DNA from: an uncultured Candidatus Melainabacteria bacterium
Lineage (GTDB): Bacteria > Cyanobacteriota > Vampirovibrionia > Gastranaerophilales > Gastranaerophilaceae
Assembly (NCBI GenBank): GCA_934757275.1
Contig: CAKVLN010000005.1
Location: 78,935-142,934 of the forward strand
DNA length: 64,000 nucleotides
Reading direction: 5' to 3'
The stretch's first letter is position 1, and each line of letters opens with the position of its first letter. The notes beneath the pieces are model-generated. The model saw nothing but the letters and a program-made list of their open reading frames with translations. It made no database searches and had not been told where the DNA came from. The position numbers and the translations under genes are program-made. Shown here one piece after another: positions 1-8,818 of this stretch.

Positions 1-983
1 ATTCCTATCATTTTGTCTTCAATAACACCAATAATTTTACTCATTTTTCCTCCTTTTTCTTTTTTATCTAATATTTTTAAAGCTTTAATAGCATTTCTTT
101 TGGTAGCTGAAAAGCTACGATTGTCTGCCGTTTGGCAATAATTTATCAAACCTATTATCTTTCTCAGTTCTTTTTTGCTCATTTCTTCTAATGTTTTCTC
201 CCTCAATAAAGAAACGACTTTATAACCTACACTATCCGGCACACTGATTTTTCCACCTTGAGTCAGATAAAAGCCTGTAATCATCGCTTTTTTGTAACTA
301 AAGAATTTCGTTTTTTCAGGTTTGATTTCAAGTTTATGTTTCTTCAAAACATATTTAATAAACTTAATTGCATCTCCGGAAATTCCGTGTTTAGCTGAAA
401 GAGTAATATCATCCACATACAAGGTAAACGCTATATTTCTTTTACTCATGTATTCTGCAATTTCATCAAATAAATCCTTATGGGCTAAAAAAGCTAAAAC
501 ACTACTTGTGGGAGCTCCCGTTGGGATATGTCCTTTATATGTGCACATTTGCACCAACATATCCAGAGCTTCTCCTGAGATATTAAGTTTGTTTTTAAAA
601 AATTTCCGAACATAACAAGTTTTTGAGTTTGTAAAGAAACTTGAAATATCTGTTGTAACGAATGCATGTTGTCCAGTGTGAGCCTGTGCATTAATGTAGT
701 TATTCCCACCCAACCAACATTTGTTGTATTCAGGGCAATCGAATGTATCGAACAATATTTCTTTCAAATTTTTTAGTAGGAGTTTTAAAATTGCATTAGG
801 TTCTTCAATTAATCGTTTCTTTGTTTTTCCTTGCACATAATAACTTCTATATCCTTTTTGACTTGCTTCGATTAAGCCTTTCACAGGAAAATCTAAAATT
901 TCAGCAAGTTCCGTTAGAGTTGAAATTCCGAATAAATTGAGTTGTTTTTCGTTTTCCTTTCTTGTATCTGCTTGTGTCATCAT
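1..983 (-). CDS. Retron-type reverse transcriptase, C-terminus beyond the window
   Basis: The frame is open from ATG 983 (ATG 980 follows directly) to base 1, about 327 codons, so the gene is cut by the window edge. It makes DNA from an RNA template. Visible motifs: a template-binding region near residue 50 (KKRLIEEPN), the retron-specific NAxxH motif (NAQAH, about residue 102), the catalytic VTTDISSFF block, PTGAPTSS, the active site LYVDDITLS (YVDD at 419-408), and MITG matching the retron VTG motif. Order and spacing match known retron RTs such as Ec86. A Shine-Dalgarno (AAGGG) lies just before ATG 983. A second, in-frame ATG at 44 follows AGGAGG, so either the protein carries a C-terminal extension or a downstream partner starts in the same frame. 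Partner genes would lie left of the window. Family call is strong; retron class is not assignable here. Confidence 0.9.
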   Translation of the reverse strand, partial: MMTQADTRKENEKQLNLFGISTLTELAEILDFPVKGLIEASQKGYRSYYVQGKTKKRLIEEPNAILKLLLKNLKEILFDTFDCPEYNKCWLGGNNYINAQAHTGQHAFVTTDISSFFTNSKTCYVRKFFKNKLNISGEALDMLVQMCTYKGHIPTGAPTSSVLAFLAHKDLFDEIAEYMSKRNIAFTLYVDDITLSAKHGISGDAIKFIKYVLKKHKLEIKPEKTKFFSYKKAMITGFYLTQGGKISVPDSVGYKVVSLLREKTLEEMSKKELRKIIGLINYCQTADNRSFSATKRNAIKALKILDKKEKGGKMSKIIGVIEDKMIG

Positions 984-1320
984 ATCCCTTTCATTATTAA
1001 AAAGAGGGCAGGTGCGGGTAGATGGGACTCCCGCACTTGATTACAACCCGATTGCCCTCGATTGGGGCCGGACGGAGCCTAAGCGACGTCCGGTTAAAGA
1101 AAAAGAAAAAAGAATGGTCCTAGTATATCTTAGTATAGTATTAAGGAAACTAAGATTAAGTTATCTTTTTCTACGGAGATATGAAGTATGATTTTCTTGG
1201 TTTAGCTGGTCGTCTTGAGCCAGTTAGGACGAGCTAGGCAAGTTCATTGAGGCCATTAAGCCAATCAAGTAAATCAATTTCAATTCACCGATTTTATCAG
1301 TCCCTTTTATAAGTTGCAAT
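984..1320 (-). ncRNA. Candidate retron msr-msd RNA region
   Basis: Retrons carry their structured template RNA just 5' of the RT gene. This stretch, upstream of the RT on the same strand, has no long ORF and is rich in hairpins: arms 1068-1074/1087-1093 (CCGGACG), nested arms 1004-1010/1053-1059 (GAGGGCA) around 1012-1018/1030-1036 (GTGCGGG), arms 1127-1134/1149-1156 (ATCTTAGT), and a bulged stem at about 1204-1237. It is also locally GC-richer than its surroundings. I could not identify the a1/a2 inverted repeat or the priming G with certainty, so exact limits and the msr/msd split are open. Confidence 0.45.
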
Positions 1321-1333
1321 CATTATTTTGTTT

Positions 1334-1462
1334 TTACTTTATAATTTCCTTTCTTTTTATTTCGGGAATTTCTACATCAATCCCAATTACTCTTAGGTAT
1401 TTTGCGTATAGCTTTTTTCTTTTTTTACTTAGCAAATTGTTGTCTTTTTCTTTCTGTTTCAT
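1334..1462 (-). CDS. Small basic protein, 42 residues, unknown function
   Basis: ATG at 1462 is preceded by AAAGGAC at a usable distance, and the frame runs 42 codons to TAA at 1334. The product is very rich in Lys (starts MKQKEKDNN, ends RKEIIK) with a short hydrophobic patch (LRVIGIDVEIPEI). It lies on the same strand just upstream of the candidate retron RNA and may be co-transcribed with it. No family recognised. AT-rich sequence makes short chance ORFs common, so this rests mainly on the ribosome site and position. Confidence 0.35.
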   Translation of the reverse strand: MKQKEKDNNLLSKKRKKLYAKYLRVIGIDVEIPEIKRKEIIK

Positions 1463-1882
1463 CTTTCGTGTCCTTTCTTTTTTAATATTATTTCTTCTAG
1501 CTTTATTCTGAAATTTTGCACAAAACTACCTAAGACCTATATCATTAGTCTGATTTGGCCTGTTTTATATTTTATAGTTCCGGCGGTTCTTTATGTTCTT
1601 ATTCTGAATCAAACATGGTTAAAACTCAATAGAATTAGGGCACTTAAGGTTTTTGCTAAATTTAAACTTTAGACAAAAAAATGTATATGTAAAAATTCTT
1701 CTACTTTTAGAAAATGTGACTATTACTGTGTTTTAAGCAAGCATATGAAGATATATATATAAAAGAGGTGGGGCATATATACTCTACGCAAAAACTAGAT
1801 ATTACAATGTAGTTTGTTTTGATTAATTTATACTATATTTGTTAAATTTTATTAAATCTTATTAAGTTTGTCTTTTTTAATA
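1463..1882. other. Intergenic stretch without recognisable gene
   Basis: About 420 AT-rich bases between the 42-residue ORF and the next gene. I see no convincing ORF, tRNA or terminator. It should contain the promoter for the retron transcription unit, but no clear hexamer pair was identified. Confidence 0.4.
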
Positions 1883-3193
1883 TCAGTTTTTAAGCTCTTC
1901 AGAAGTGCTAAAGCTTTTTTCGGCAAGCTCTTTTATTTGTTCAATCTTCTTTTTATTTGTAATTAGAGATTCATATTGTTTCAAATACGATACAACTACA
2001 TTTTTTCTCTTCTTTCTTAAATCAGCTAGGTTTTTAGCATTAGTAAAATCAATTGAAGATATTCGTTTATTAAAATCAACCTTTTCAATACTATTAGTCT
2101 TCATCAAGTTATCTAGTTCGTATAATAATTTGTGGCAATTAGTACATTTAATTTTCTCATTTCTAGTTTCTTTGTTTGGAGCGCACCAGTGACATTGAGT
2201 AGGTTTAAATGTAACAATTTTAATAATTCTTTCATGGCTAGTTTTAAATGTATTATAAGAATTGTTGAAAAATTTTATCGTTCCATTTTCATCGATTTTG
2301 GCAAAACTTGTTATTCTTTTGCCGATATTAAGCTTTAATCCCGTGCTATCATCAATAATGTATGGATCACGCTCTTTATTTACTAAGTTGTATACAGTTC
2401 TTTTGGTTTTAACTTTGTCAAACTCATCAGCTTTTTTATCGAAGATTACCTCATACTTATATATTCTCTTTTGCTCACTAGTATTAACTAGATTTTCATA
2501 AGCTTCATCTAATACAATCTGTTTTGTTATTTCTTGTTGCCGTGCTTGCTCTTGTAGTTGCTCTTTTTCTTGTGTTTCTACTACTACATTAGCATCTCCT
2601 TCTATTGGTTCTTTTTTTTCTTGTTTATTTTCACAATAGTCATTCAATTGGTAATTATACTCTTTCCCATCACCCATAGAAATAGCATAATAAAACCCAT
2701 TTTTCATAAAATTATCAATTATCATTTGTATAATATCGGATTTTTGTGCAGAGGATAACGGTTTTGCTTTGAAAATAGGACTTATATCAACATTGCAAAT
2801 CTTGCGGATTTCCTTAATTACATTGGCATCTTCTGTTCCATTTGAAAAATCTTGAGGAAAATAGTAGCTTTCATAACAAGCGGCAATGCAGTTTATGTGA
2901 GTAATAATGTATTGACGTAAATAATTTTTTGCTTGAAATTCATCAGTGTCGGAAATATCATCAGTATAAAAATCAAACATTAACAGCCTTAAGAGATTTT
3001 CCTTCCATGAGATACTGCAATCCAAGAAAAAACAATCTGCCACCACAATCTCTTGAACTAAATGAATTAAGTATATAAGCAAATCTTTAATCGTTTCATC
3101 TTTAGCATATTGAATTAGCAAAAAAACGCCTCTTGGCAAAAATAAACCAGATAATTCATTTATATTCTTTACAGTATCAAAAGATTTTTTCAT
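1883..3193 (-). CDS. Hypothetical protein with C-terminal zinc-finger-like Cys motif, 436 aa
   Basis: Not recognised as a family. The N-terminal ~180 residues look alpha-helical. A Gln/Glu/Lys-rich low-complexity linker (about 195-225) follows, then a mixed region with an IYKYEVIFDKKADEF segment. At about residues 336-356 there is a paired-Cys motif, CHWC then CTNC, that could bind zinc. The C-terminus is highly charged and probably coiled coil. It sits 5' of the retron on the same strand, so it may be cargo of the same element, but the ~420-base gap argues against a simple operon. Confidence 0.75.
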   Translation of the reverse strand: MKKSFDTVKNINELSGLFLPRGVFLLIQYAKDETIKDLLIYLIHLVQEIVVADCFFLDCSISWKENLLRLLMFDFYTDDISDTDEFQAKNYLRQYIITHINCIAACYESYYFPQDFSNGTEDANVIKEIRKICNVDISPIFKAKPLSSAQKSDIIQMIIDNFMKNGFYYAISMGDGKEYNYQLNDYCENKQEKKEPIEGDANVVVETQEKEQLQEQARQQEITKQIVLDEAYENLVNTSEQKRIYKYEVIFDKKADEFDKVKTKRTVYNLVNKERDPYIIDDSTGLKLNIGKRITSFAKIDENGTIKFFNNSYNTFKTSHERIIKIVTFKPTQCHWCAPNKETRNEKIKCTNCHKLLYELDNLMKTNSIEKVDFNKRISSIDFTNAKNLADLRKKRKNVVVSYLKQYESLITNKKKIEQIKELAEKSFSTSEELKN

Positions 3194-3278
3194 ATTCGTA
3201 TCCTATCTAATATCACTAAATCTATCAATATATTGGCTAAAGTATTTTTAGTTAAGTACAAACTAACAGCAGGTTTGT

Positions 3279-4487
3279 TTAAATATAACTAATCGGGATT
3301 GCACTAACATCTTCAGTCAGTGGAATATCAGATTCTCTCATACAGATTAATCCGCCATAACCTTGATTATCCAATACATTAAAATGTTTTAGCATTGATT
3401 TATTAGGATTTGAGGTTAATTTTATCTCAATAGGATGAAGTTTCCCATCACGTTCAATAAGCAAATCAATTTCTTTTTGTTGAGTATCTCTATACCAATA
3501 TATCAAAGGTCTTTCACCATTGTGTCTATAACTTTTTAGAATTTCTGATACTACAAATGTTTCAAAAAAGGCTCCATTCATAGCACCTTTTTCTATAACT
3601 TCAGGACTAGACCAACCTGTTAAATATGAGCATAAGCCTGTATCAAGAAAATATATTTTAGGCATTTTGGTCATTCTTTTTGTTATATTACGATAATAAG
3701 GTTCTAAAAGATACACAATATTAGACGATACTAAAACTGATAACCAAGTTTTTGCAGTTGGTTCTGATATATCTACGGCATTTGCTAATTCTGAATATTT
3801 TAAAACTTGTCCTGTTCTTGCTGCAACAACACGAATAAAATTCAAAAACTTCATTTCATTTGATATTGAAGATAAATCTCTGATATCTCGTTCAATATAC
3901 GTTCTTATATAGGCACTATAAAAAGCATTTCTGTCTTGAAATTCATCTTGATTGTTTAACGCCGGAAAAGAACCGTTGTATATAATTTTAAAAATATCAG
4001 ATGTTGAATAATTTTTATGATTTTCTCTTCTTTCTTCAATGTATTCTAGAGCTGGGAAGAATGGCTTATTATTAGGAATTTGAGATAATTCTGCTAATGA
4101 TAAGCCCATTAAATCAAGAATTCCAACCCTACCGGCGAGAGATTCTGATACATTTTTCATTAAATGAAACTGTTGAGAACCCGTTAACCAATATTGCCCT
4201 TTTTTATCAGACTTATCAACAATTAGTTTTATATAAGACAAAAGATTTGGAGCATATTGTATTTCGTCAATAATCAATGGAGCTTTGTGAGTTTCTAAAA
4301 ACAACTTCGGCTCATTAATTGCAAGTTCTCTTTCGGATAAATCATCTAAAGATACATAATTTCTGTTTTTATCACAATGTTTTAATAAAGTGCTTTTTCC
4401 AACCTGTCTTGCACCAGTTACTAAAACCACTTTAAACTGCTTTGATAAATTTTTAATTACATCTTCTGAAGTTCTTTTTATATACAT
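3279..4487 (-). CDS. AAA-family ATPase with C-terminal DUF4143 domain, 402 aa
   Basis: Standard architecture of the large DUF4143 ATPase family. Walker A is GARQVGKSTLL near the N-terminus, Walker B is APLIIDEIQ, and YWLTGSQQF is the sensor-like strand. The C-terminal DUF4143 part contains EIDLLIERDG followed by PIEIKLT, the E-x-K arrangement of a PD-(D/E)xK nuclease-like fold. The start is placed at ATG 4487 (MYIKRTSED); a TTG four codons upstream is less likely. These proteins are common in gut bacteria and mobile regions; their biological job is poorly defined, with toxin- or nuclease-like roles often suggested. The gene stands alone between the hypothetical gene and the recombinase. Confidence 0.85.
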   Translation of the reverse strand: MYIKRTSEDVIKNLSKQFKVVLVTGARQVGKSTLLKHCDKNRNYVSLDDLSERELAINEPKLFLETHKAPLIIDEIQYAPNLLSYIKLIVDKSDKKGQYWLTGSQQFHLMKNVSESLAGRVGILDLMGLSLAELSQIPNNKPFFPALEYIEERRENHKNYSTSDIFKIIYNGSFPALNNQDEFQDRNAFYSAYIRTYIERDIRDLSSISNEMKFLNFIRVVAARTGQVLKYSELANAVDISEPTAKTWLSVLVSSNIVYLLEPYYRNITKRMTKMPKIYFLDTGLCSYLTGWSSPEVIEKGAMNGAFFETFVVSEILKSYRHNGERPLIYWYRDTQQKEIDLLIERDGKLHPIEIKLTSNPNKSMLKHFNVLDNQGYGGLICMRESDIPLTEDVSAIPISYI

Positions 4488-4605
4488 ATTTGCACCCAAT
4501 TCGTGATAAATCTAAAATGTAATTTTATTTTAATCACTTTTTCTCCAAAAGTCAATATGCAAGCCAACTTTTTGGGCATTAAAAACTTAAGTTAAAGAAT
4601 GATTT

Positions 4606-4632
4606 TTGCAAAATGCAAAACGCATTTTACAA
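4606..4632. repeat. Hairpin AAAATGC/GCATTTT 3' of the recombinase gene
   Basis: Perfect 7-bp arms at 4610-4616 and 4622-4628 with a 5-nt loop, extended by TTG/CAA across one mismatch. It lies about 50 bases past the recombinase stop, so it may end that transcript, or be an operator for the ATPase gene that starts just downstream. Confidence 0.4.
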
Positions 4633-4680
4633 AACTAAAATTATTTCGATTTTGTAAAATAGAATTCCTAGGCGTTTATT

Positions 4681-5292
4681 TTAATTGTTCTTATACTTTT
4701 TAGCTAGTTTATAAAAAGAAGTCGGCTTCAAATTTAACTGTTTCATTGCTTCTCTAGCTGTGATAGCCCCAGATTTCCAGACTTTGTAAACATTATCCCA
4801 ATTCTCTGGGTACTCAATGGGAGGTTTGCCAAGTCGCTTACCTTTTTCTTTGGCTAGTTTGATACCCTCTGCTTGTCTTTGTTTTATAAATGCACGTTCT
4901 TGTTCGGCGACATAACTTAAGAGTTGCAAAACAATATCTGAAATTACCTCACCAATTAAACCTTCTGTTCTTGTAGTGTCTAAAACAGGCATATCAAGGA
5001 CTTTGATATTAGCTTTTATTTCTCTTGTAATCTCACGCCATTCTTCACAAATCTGCTTGTAATTACGCCCTAATCGGTCTATCGATTTGATTATAAGAAT
5101 GTCACCCTCTCTCAATTGTACTTTTAATGCTTGATACTGAGGTCGGTCAAAATTTTTACCGGAACATTTATCCACAAAAATATCTCGTTCGTTAATTCCA
5201 AGATCTAACATTGCTTCTAATTGTCTATCTTCTTTTTGATCTGTTGAAGATACCCTACAATAACCAAATGTTTTAGAATTGATGTTCGCCAT
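4681..5292 (-). CDS. Serine recombinase of the resolvase/invertase family, 203 aa
   Basis: Cuts and rejoins DNA through a serine-phosphodiester intermediate. The N-terminal catalytic domain has YCRVSSTDQ with the nucleophilic Ser, IKSIDRLGRN (the Arg-rich active site), and the long E helix (EVISDIVLQLLSYVAEQER). The C-terminus carries a helix-turn-helix (TAREAMKQLNLKPTSFYKL). About 200 residues is normal for small resolvases. Start chosen at ATG 5292 because AGGGAG lies 6 bases upstream; ATG 5298 overlaps that site. Candidate recombination or operator sites lie directly upstream at 5339-5398. Probably a mobile-element resolvase or a phase-inversion enzyme; no invertible segment was found. Confidence 0.93.
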   Translation of the reverse strand: MANINSKTFGYCRVSSTDQKEDRQLEAMLDLGINERDIFVDKCSGKNFDRPQYQALKVQLREGDILIIKSIDRLGRNYKQICEEWREITREIKANIKVLDMPVLDTTRTEGLIGEVISDIVLQLLSYVAEQERAFIKQRQAEGIKLAKEKGKRLGKPPIEYPENWDNVYKVWKSGAITAREAMKQLNLKPTSFYKLAKKYKNN

Positions 5293-5338
5293 ATTCATCT
5301 CCCTGCTTGAGTTTTAGCATCTACAGTCTAACGCGCCA

Positions 5339-5398
5339 TTCGTAAAAGTCAAGATTTTGGGTGAACATTCGTAAAGTGTAAGTTGGAAGATTTACGAA
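5339..5398. promoter_or_regulatory. Three TTCGTAAA-type boxes upstream of the serine recombinase
   Basis: TTCGTAAA occurs at 5339-5346 and 5368-5375, and its reverse complement TTTACGAA at 5391-5398, forming an inverted pair across 15 bases. Resolvase genes usually have their res/operator sites directly upstream, so these are good candidates for recombinase binding and autoregulation. Confidence 0.45.
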
Positions 5399-5495
5399 CA
5401 GAATTTTGGGCAGAAATAGGGTGTTCATTTAAGTTTACTCATACGAACACAAAACATTCAATATAGATTGTCATTAAGTTAACAAAACTAAAACA

Positions 5496-6500
5496 TTACT
5501 TTTGGTTCAAAACACTTACAACAATCTGCTTCATTATATCCATTTCTTCTGGTTTGCTTTCTGCTATTAGAAGTGTTAAGGCAAAAAGGGTACCATTGTC
5601 AATAATTGGGGTATTGTTTTTATAAAGCATATTATTTTTATTTAGGAAATACAAAAAGCAACTTGCAGCAATTCTTTTGTTTCCATCAGAGAATGAATGG
5701 TTTTTAGTTATCAAATACAATAACATTGCGGCTTTTTCTTCAAGTGTTGGATAGCAATCATTGCCTCCAAAAGTTTGATAAACTTGATTTATAGAGCTAT
5801 CAAAACTATCATCTTTGGGATTAGCAAAAACATCAGAAGAAAATTCTGATTTCATTTTGTTTATTACAGTTAGATATTCTTCTTTTGGAATAATGATTGC
5901 ATCCTTTTGAGTAACCCCTTTGGTATCAAGTGTTTTATGGTCAAAATTATCCAAAAGGTCCAATCCTTGTGCAAAATTGTCTAAAATATTTGCAACATCT
6001 TGTGCCTCGTCAACAGTTGAAACTTGGTTTTGAATACTTCTTGTTAAAAGGCTAACTGTTGATTGCAATGCTTGAATTTTATGCTGTTGCGTTTTTAGTA
6101 AATTTTCGTTGACTACATACCCTTTGGTAATATAATTTCTTAATGTATTTGTTGCCCAAATTCTGAACTGTGTTGCTCGTGAGGAATTAACTCTATAACC
6201 GACAGAGATTATTGCATCTAAATTATAGAATTGTGTTGTAGTCTTCTGTGTTTTTTCTTTTATTGCACCGTGTTTTGTGGTTGTTTCCAAAATGGAAATA
6301 ACCACTTCTTCTTTAAGTTCGCCCTCACTAAATATGTTTTTTAAATGTTTACTTATAGCAGGTGTTTTCACTCCGAACAATTCTGCCATTTGTTTTTGTG
6401 TAAGCCAAATTGTATCATTATCAAGTTTTGTATCAAGTGAAACTGTACCATCTTCACTTGTATAAATTACTATTTCACCTTTTTGCATGTCTTCGTCCAT
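5496..6500 (-). CDS. RhuM-family protein fused to a Fic/DOC-like domain, 334 aa
   Basis: The N-terminal ~135 residues match the RhuM (virulence protein) family: IWLTQKQMAELFGV is a helix-turn-helix-like start, then the conserved FYNLDAIISVGYRVNSSRATQFR block. A helical linker follows. The C-terminal part (about 225-334) is Fic/DOC-like, with NHSFSDGNKRIAAS matching the HxFxxxNKR core of Doc-type enzymes. Known Doc proteins phosphorylate and Fic proteins AMPylate targets; activity here is inferred only. Starts are ATG 6500 or ATG 6488. RhuM-Fic proteins are common in mobile and defence regions. No antitoxin gene overlaps it. Confidence 0.88.
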   Translation of the reverse strand: MDEDMQKGEIVIYTSEDGTVSLDTKLDNDTIWLTQKQMAELFGVKTPAISKHLKNIFSEGELKEEVVISILETTTKHGAIKEKTQKTTTQFYNLDAIISVGYRVNSSRATQFRIWATNTLRNYITKGYVVNENLLKTQQHKIQALQSTVSLLTRSIQNQVSTVDEAQDVANILDNFAQGLDLLDNFDHKTLDTKGVTQKDAIIIPKEEYLTVINKMKSEFSSDVFANPKDDSFDSSINQVYQTFGGNDCYPTLEEKAAMLLYLITKNHSFSDGNKRIAASCFLYFLNKNNMLYKNNTPIIDNGTLFALTLLIAESKPEEMDIMKQIVVSVLNQK

Positions 6501-6609
6501 ATGTCGATTATATCCTAAAATTATTAGATATTAAACCAAACTAGCTAATTCTCAAAAATTGTTAATGAATTTTTTAATTAAAATATACAGACAAGATTTG
6601 AGGTATCAA

Positions 6610-6777
6610 ATGAATGATAAAGTTATTTCATTAGAAATCAAGTTAGAAGAAAAACGACATGAAATAGAGTTGCAGAAAATTGAATACGTCAAACTTGTTG
6701 AAGAAATCCAAAATCAGAAAAGACTTGACGATTTATATAAACAGAAAAAGGCTTTGCTACTTGATACTTTTACTTAA
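6610..6777 (+). CDS. Small coiled-coil protein, 55 aa
   Basis: Starts at ATG 6610, with TTGAGG six bases upstream. The whole product is a charged amphipathic helix (VISLEIKLEEKRHEIELQ... LVEEIQ), probably a coiled coil. It is divergent from the RhuM-Fic gene across a ~100-base promoter region and upstream of the DUF5131 gene on the same strand. No family recognised. It could be a partner or antitoxin-like protein, but nothing shows this directly. Confidence 0.55.
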   Translation: MNDKVISLEIKLEEKRHEIELQKIEYVKLVEEIQNQKRLDDLYKQKKALLLDTFT

Positions 6778-6926
6778 CATATATATCACTGTGCAAGTAT
6801 CATGAAATGGCATCAGGAGAGGTTTACTAGGGAGGCTCTCCTGTTTTTTATTCTAAATATATTTCCTGTGAAAATACATCATTTAAATGTTATAAGGCTA
6901 GGTTTCATAAGTATAATTAATTTATT

Positions 6927-7634
6927 ATGGCAGAAAAATCAAAAATTGAGTGGACAGAATCAACTTGGAATCCAATTACTGGTTGTACAAAAATTAGTGA
7001 AGGTTGTCAACATTGTTATGCAGAAAGAATGACAAGGCGATTACATGCAATGGGGCAACCCAAATATAAAAACTGTTTTAAGGTTACAATGCATGAGGAA
7101 TGTTTAGAAGAACCATTAAAATGGAAAAGACCTCAAACAATTTTTGTTTGTTCAATGAGTGATTTGTTTCATAAAGATGTGCCCGATGACTTTATTATAA
7201 AAGTTTTTAACACTATGAACCGTGCATCTTGGCATACTTTTCAGGTTTTAACAAAACGTGCAGAAAGATTAGAAGAATTAGCCCCGAAATTAAATTGGAC
7301 TAAAAATATTTGGCTTGGAGTTACTGTGGAATCTGAAGAACAAAAACAAAGAATCCCATATTTAGTTAATACACCTGCACATATTAAATATTTATCAATA
7401 GAACCAATGATTACAGAAATTAAAGATCTATCTTTAAATAATATTAATTGGGTAATTGTTGGTGGTGAAAGTGGTCCTGGTGCAAGGCCGATAAAAGAAG
7501 ACTGGGTTACTGAAATTAGAGATAACTGCATAGAAAACAATGTACCATTCTTTTTTAAACAATGGGGTGGCGTGAATAAAAAGATTGCAGGTTGTACTCT
7601 GCAAGGTCGGATGTGGAAAGAGTTGCCTGTTTAA
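6927..7634 (+). CDS. DUF5131 (phage gp37/gp68-like) radical-SAM-like protein, 235 aa
   Basis: Begins MAEKSKIEWTESTWNP, the typical opening of DUF5131 proteins. A Cys cluster CTKISEGCQHCYAERM near residue 20 could hold an iron-sulphur cluster and is the three-Cys motif of this family. Later blocks FVCSMSDLFH, FQVLTKRAERL, SIEPM and VGGESGPGARP are also family hallmarks, and the full length is present. The biochemical reaction is not established. The gene is convergent with, and overlaps by four bases, the TcmP gene, the partner family named for its co-occurrence with three-Cys-motif proteins, so the two probably act together. Confidence 0.9.
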   Translation: MAEKSKIEWTESTWNPITGCTKISEGCQHCYAERMTRRLHAMGQPKYKNCFKVTMHEECLEEPLKWKRPQTIFVCSMSDLFHKDVPDDFIIKVFNTMNRASWHTFQVLTKRAERLEELAPKLNWTKNIWLGVTVESEEQKQRIPYLVNTPAHIKYLSIEPMITEIKDLSLNNINWVIVGGESGPGARPIKEDWVTEIRDNCIENNVPFFFKQWGGVNKKIAGCTLQGRMWKELPV

Positions 7635-8818
7635 AATAAGGTTGTTTGAATTGGTTGCATATGAGGTTCTTTAAAAAATTTAACAGTATCCCCAAAATCA
7701 ACAGTTCTTGTACTTGTTTTTTTATGCTCTATAACTAAGTATTCTTCTTGCATAGAGACAATTGCTTTTTTAATATGACGTTGTAAAAAAGTTGATGAAT
7801 CTATATATTTATCTACGATTTCGTCATACAATACAGATTTTCCTTGATATTCTGCCCAGATTAATAATTTTAATTGTTCAATTTTGTCTTGAGTTTGATC
7901 CCATAATGCTAATTGTTCTGGGTTTGGTTGGTTTGGTCCAAGAAATTCAACTTTACCAAAATTAATTTTAGCAAAAGCATCTTTCATTATAGAGCATCCT
8001 TCCCTATTATTCGTTGCATGAAATAAATAATAGTATGTTCTTTTATCATTAGGGAAAGACATTCTATATTGATAGACATATTTTGCACAATTTTTTAATT
8101 GTAGACGATATAAATCTCTAAGTGCAGTTTCTTTTAAGTCACCATTTAAAGATTTAAATTGCAGCCAATTTTCTGTTCCAAATAACTTTGTTATAATTTC
8201 TTCTGAATTTTTATAGCCAGTAAAACGGCGCGTAAAATTATACATGAAATTAAAGAAAACTTCAGTCTTTGGAATTTTCATTATTCGTTCAATAGTTGAA
8301 AAATGAGCATTAATACCAAATGGATCAATCATAAAAAAGGTAGGTTTTGGATTCTTTTCCAAAAAATCTAAAAATTTCCCAATATTATCTTCAAATTCTC
8401 CAATTGTATAAACGATGTTATTTGTTGGAAGCCCAGAATTAACAAAAACTTTTTTAAGATTTTCAATGTTTTCTTTATACTTGTCGTTAAAATAAAAAGA
8501 ACTTCGACTCGCTTGTTTTGCGTTAAGAAATTGTTGTTTTGCTATAATTGGAGAACCAAAACATAATTCTTTTTCATTTGAATCATAATATGCACCACAA
8601 CCACTAAATCCATCATAATAATTTATATCATTTGCAGAACCTAATTTGATAGCCCAAACGCGTAAATATTCTTCTAAAACTTTATGTTTTACCATTGTTT
8701 GTGCTTCGTATGGCCACATATAAAAATCAAAATCGTCATATGTGTATTTTTCTATTTTGACTCTTTTATTTGATTTTGATTTTTTGAAATTAACATGTAG
8801 CTTGCTTGGATCTAACAC
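7631..8818 (-). CDS. tcmP: Three-Cys-motif partner protein TcmP, 395 aa
   Basis: Matches the TcmP family: YDDFDFYMWPYEAQTMVKHKVLEEYLRVW at the N-terminus (residues ~25-55), then NYYDGFSGCGAY, a methyltransferase-like glycine motif, and FFMIDPFG, which resembles the DPPF-type loop. A C-terminal winged-helix-like segment follows. The GTG start at 8818 is set by AAAGGAG eight bases upstream, inside the end of the previous gene, so the two are translationally coupled. Its 3' end overlaps the convergent DUF5131 gene by four bases. Family members sit in mobile and defence regions; the activity is not known to me. Confidence 0.88.
   Translation of the reverse strand: MLDPSKLHVNFKKSKSNKRVKIEKYTYDDFDFYMWPYEAQTMVKHKVLEEYLRVWAIKLGSANDINYYDGFSGCGAYYDSNEKELCFGSPIIAKQQFLNAKQASRSSFYFNDKYKENIENLKKVFVNSGLPTNNIVYTIGEFEDNIGKFLDFLEKNPKPTFFMIDPFGINAHFSTIERIMKIPKTEVFFNFMYNFTRRFTGYKNSEEIITKLFGTENWLQFKSLNGDLKETALRDLYRLQLKNCAKYVYQYRMSFPNDKRTYYYLFHATNNREGCSIMKDAFAKINFGKVEFLGPNQPNPEQLALWDQTQDKIEQLKLLIWAEYQGKSVLYDEIVDKYIDSSTFLQRHIKKAIVSMQEEYLVIEHKKTSTRTVDFGDTVKFFKEPHMQPIQTTLF

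Noticed and set aside
1..983. Diversity-generating retroelement RT
   Set aside because: Motifs are of the retron type (NAxxH, VTG-like), and no template/variable repeat pair was seen nearby.
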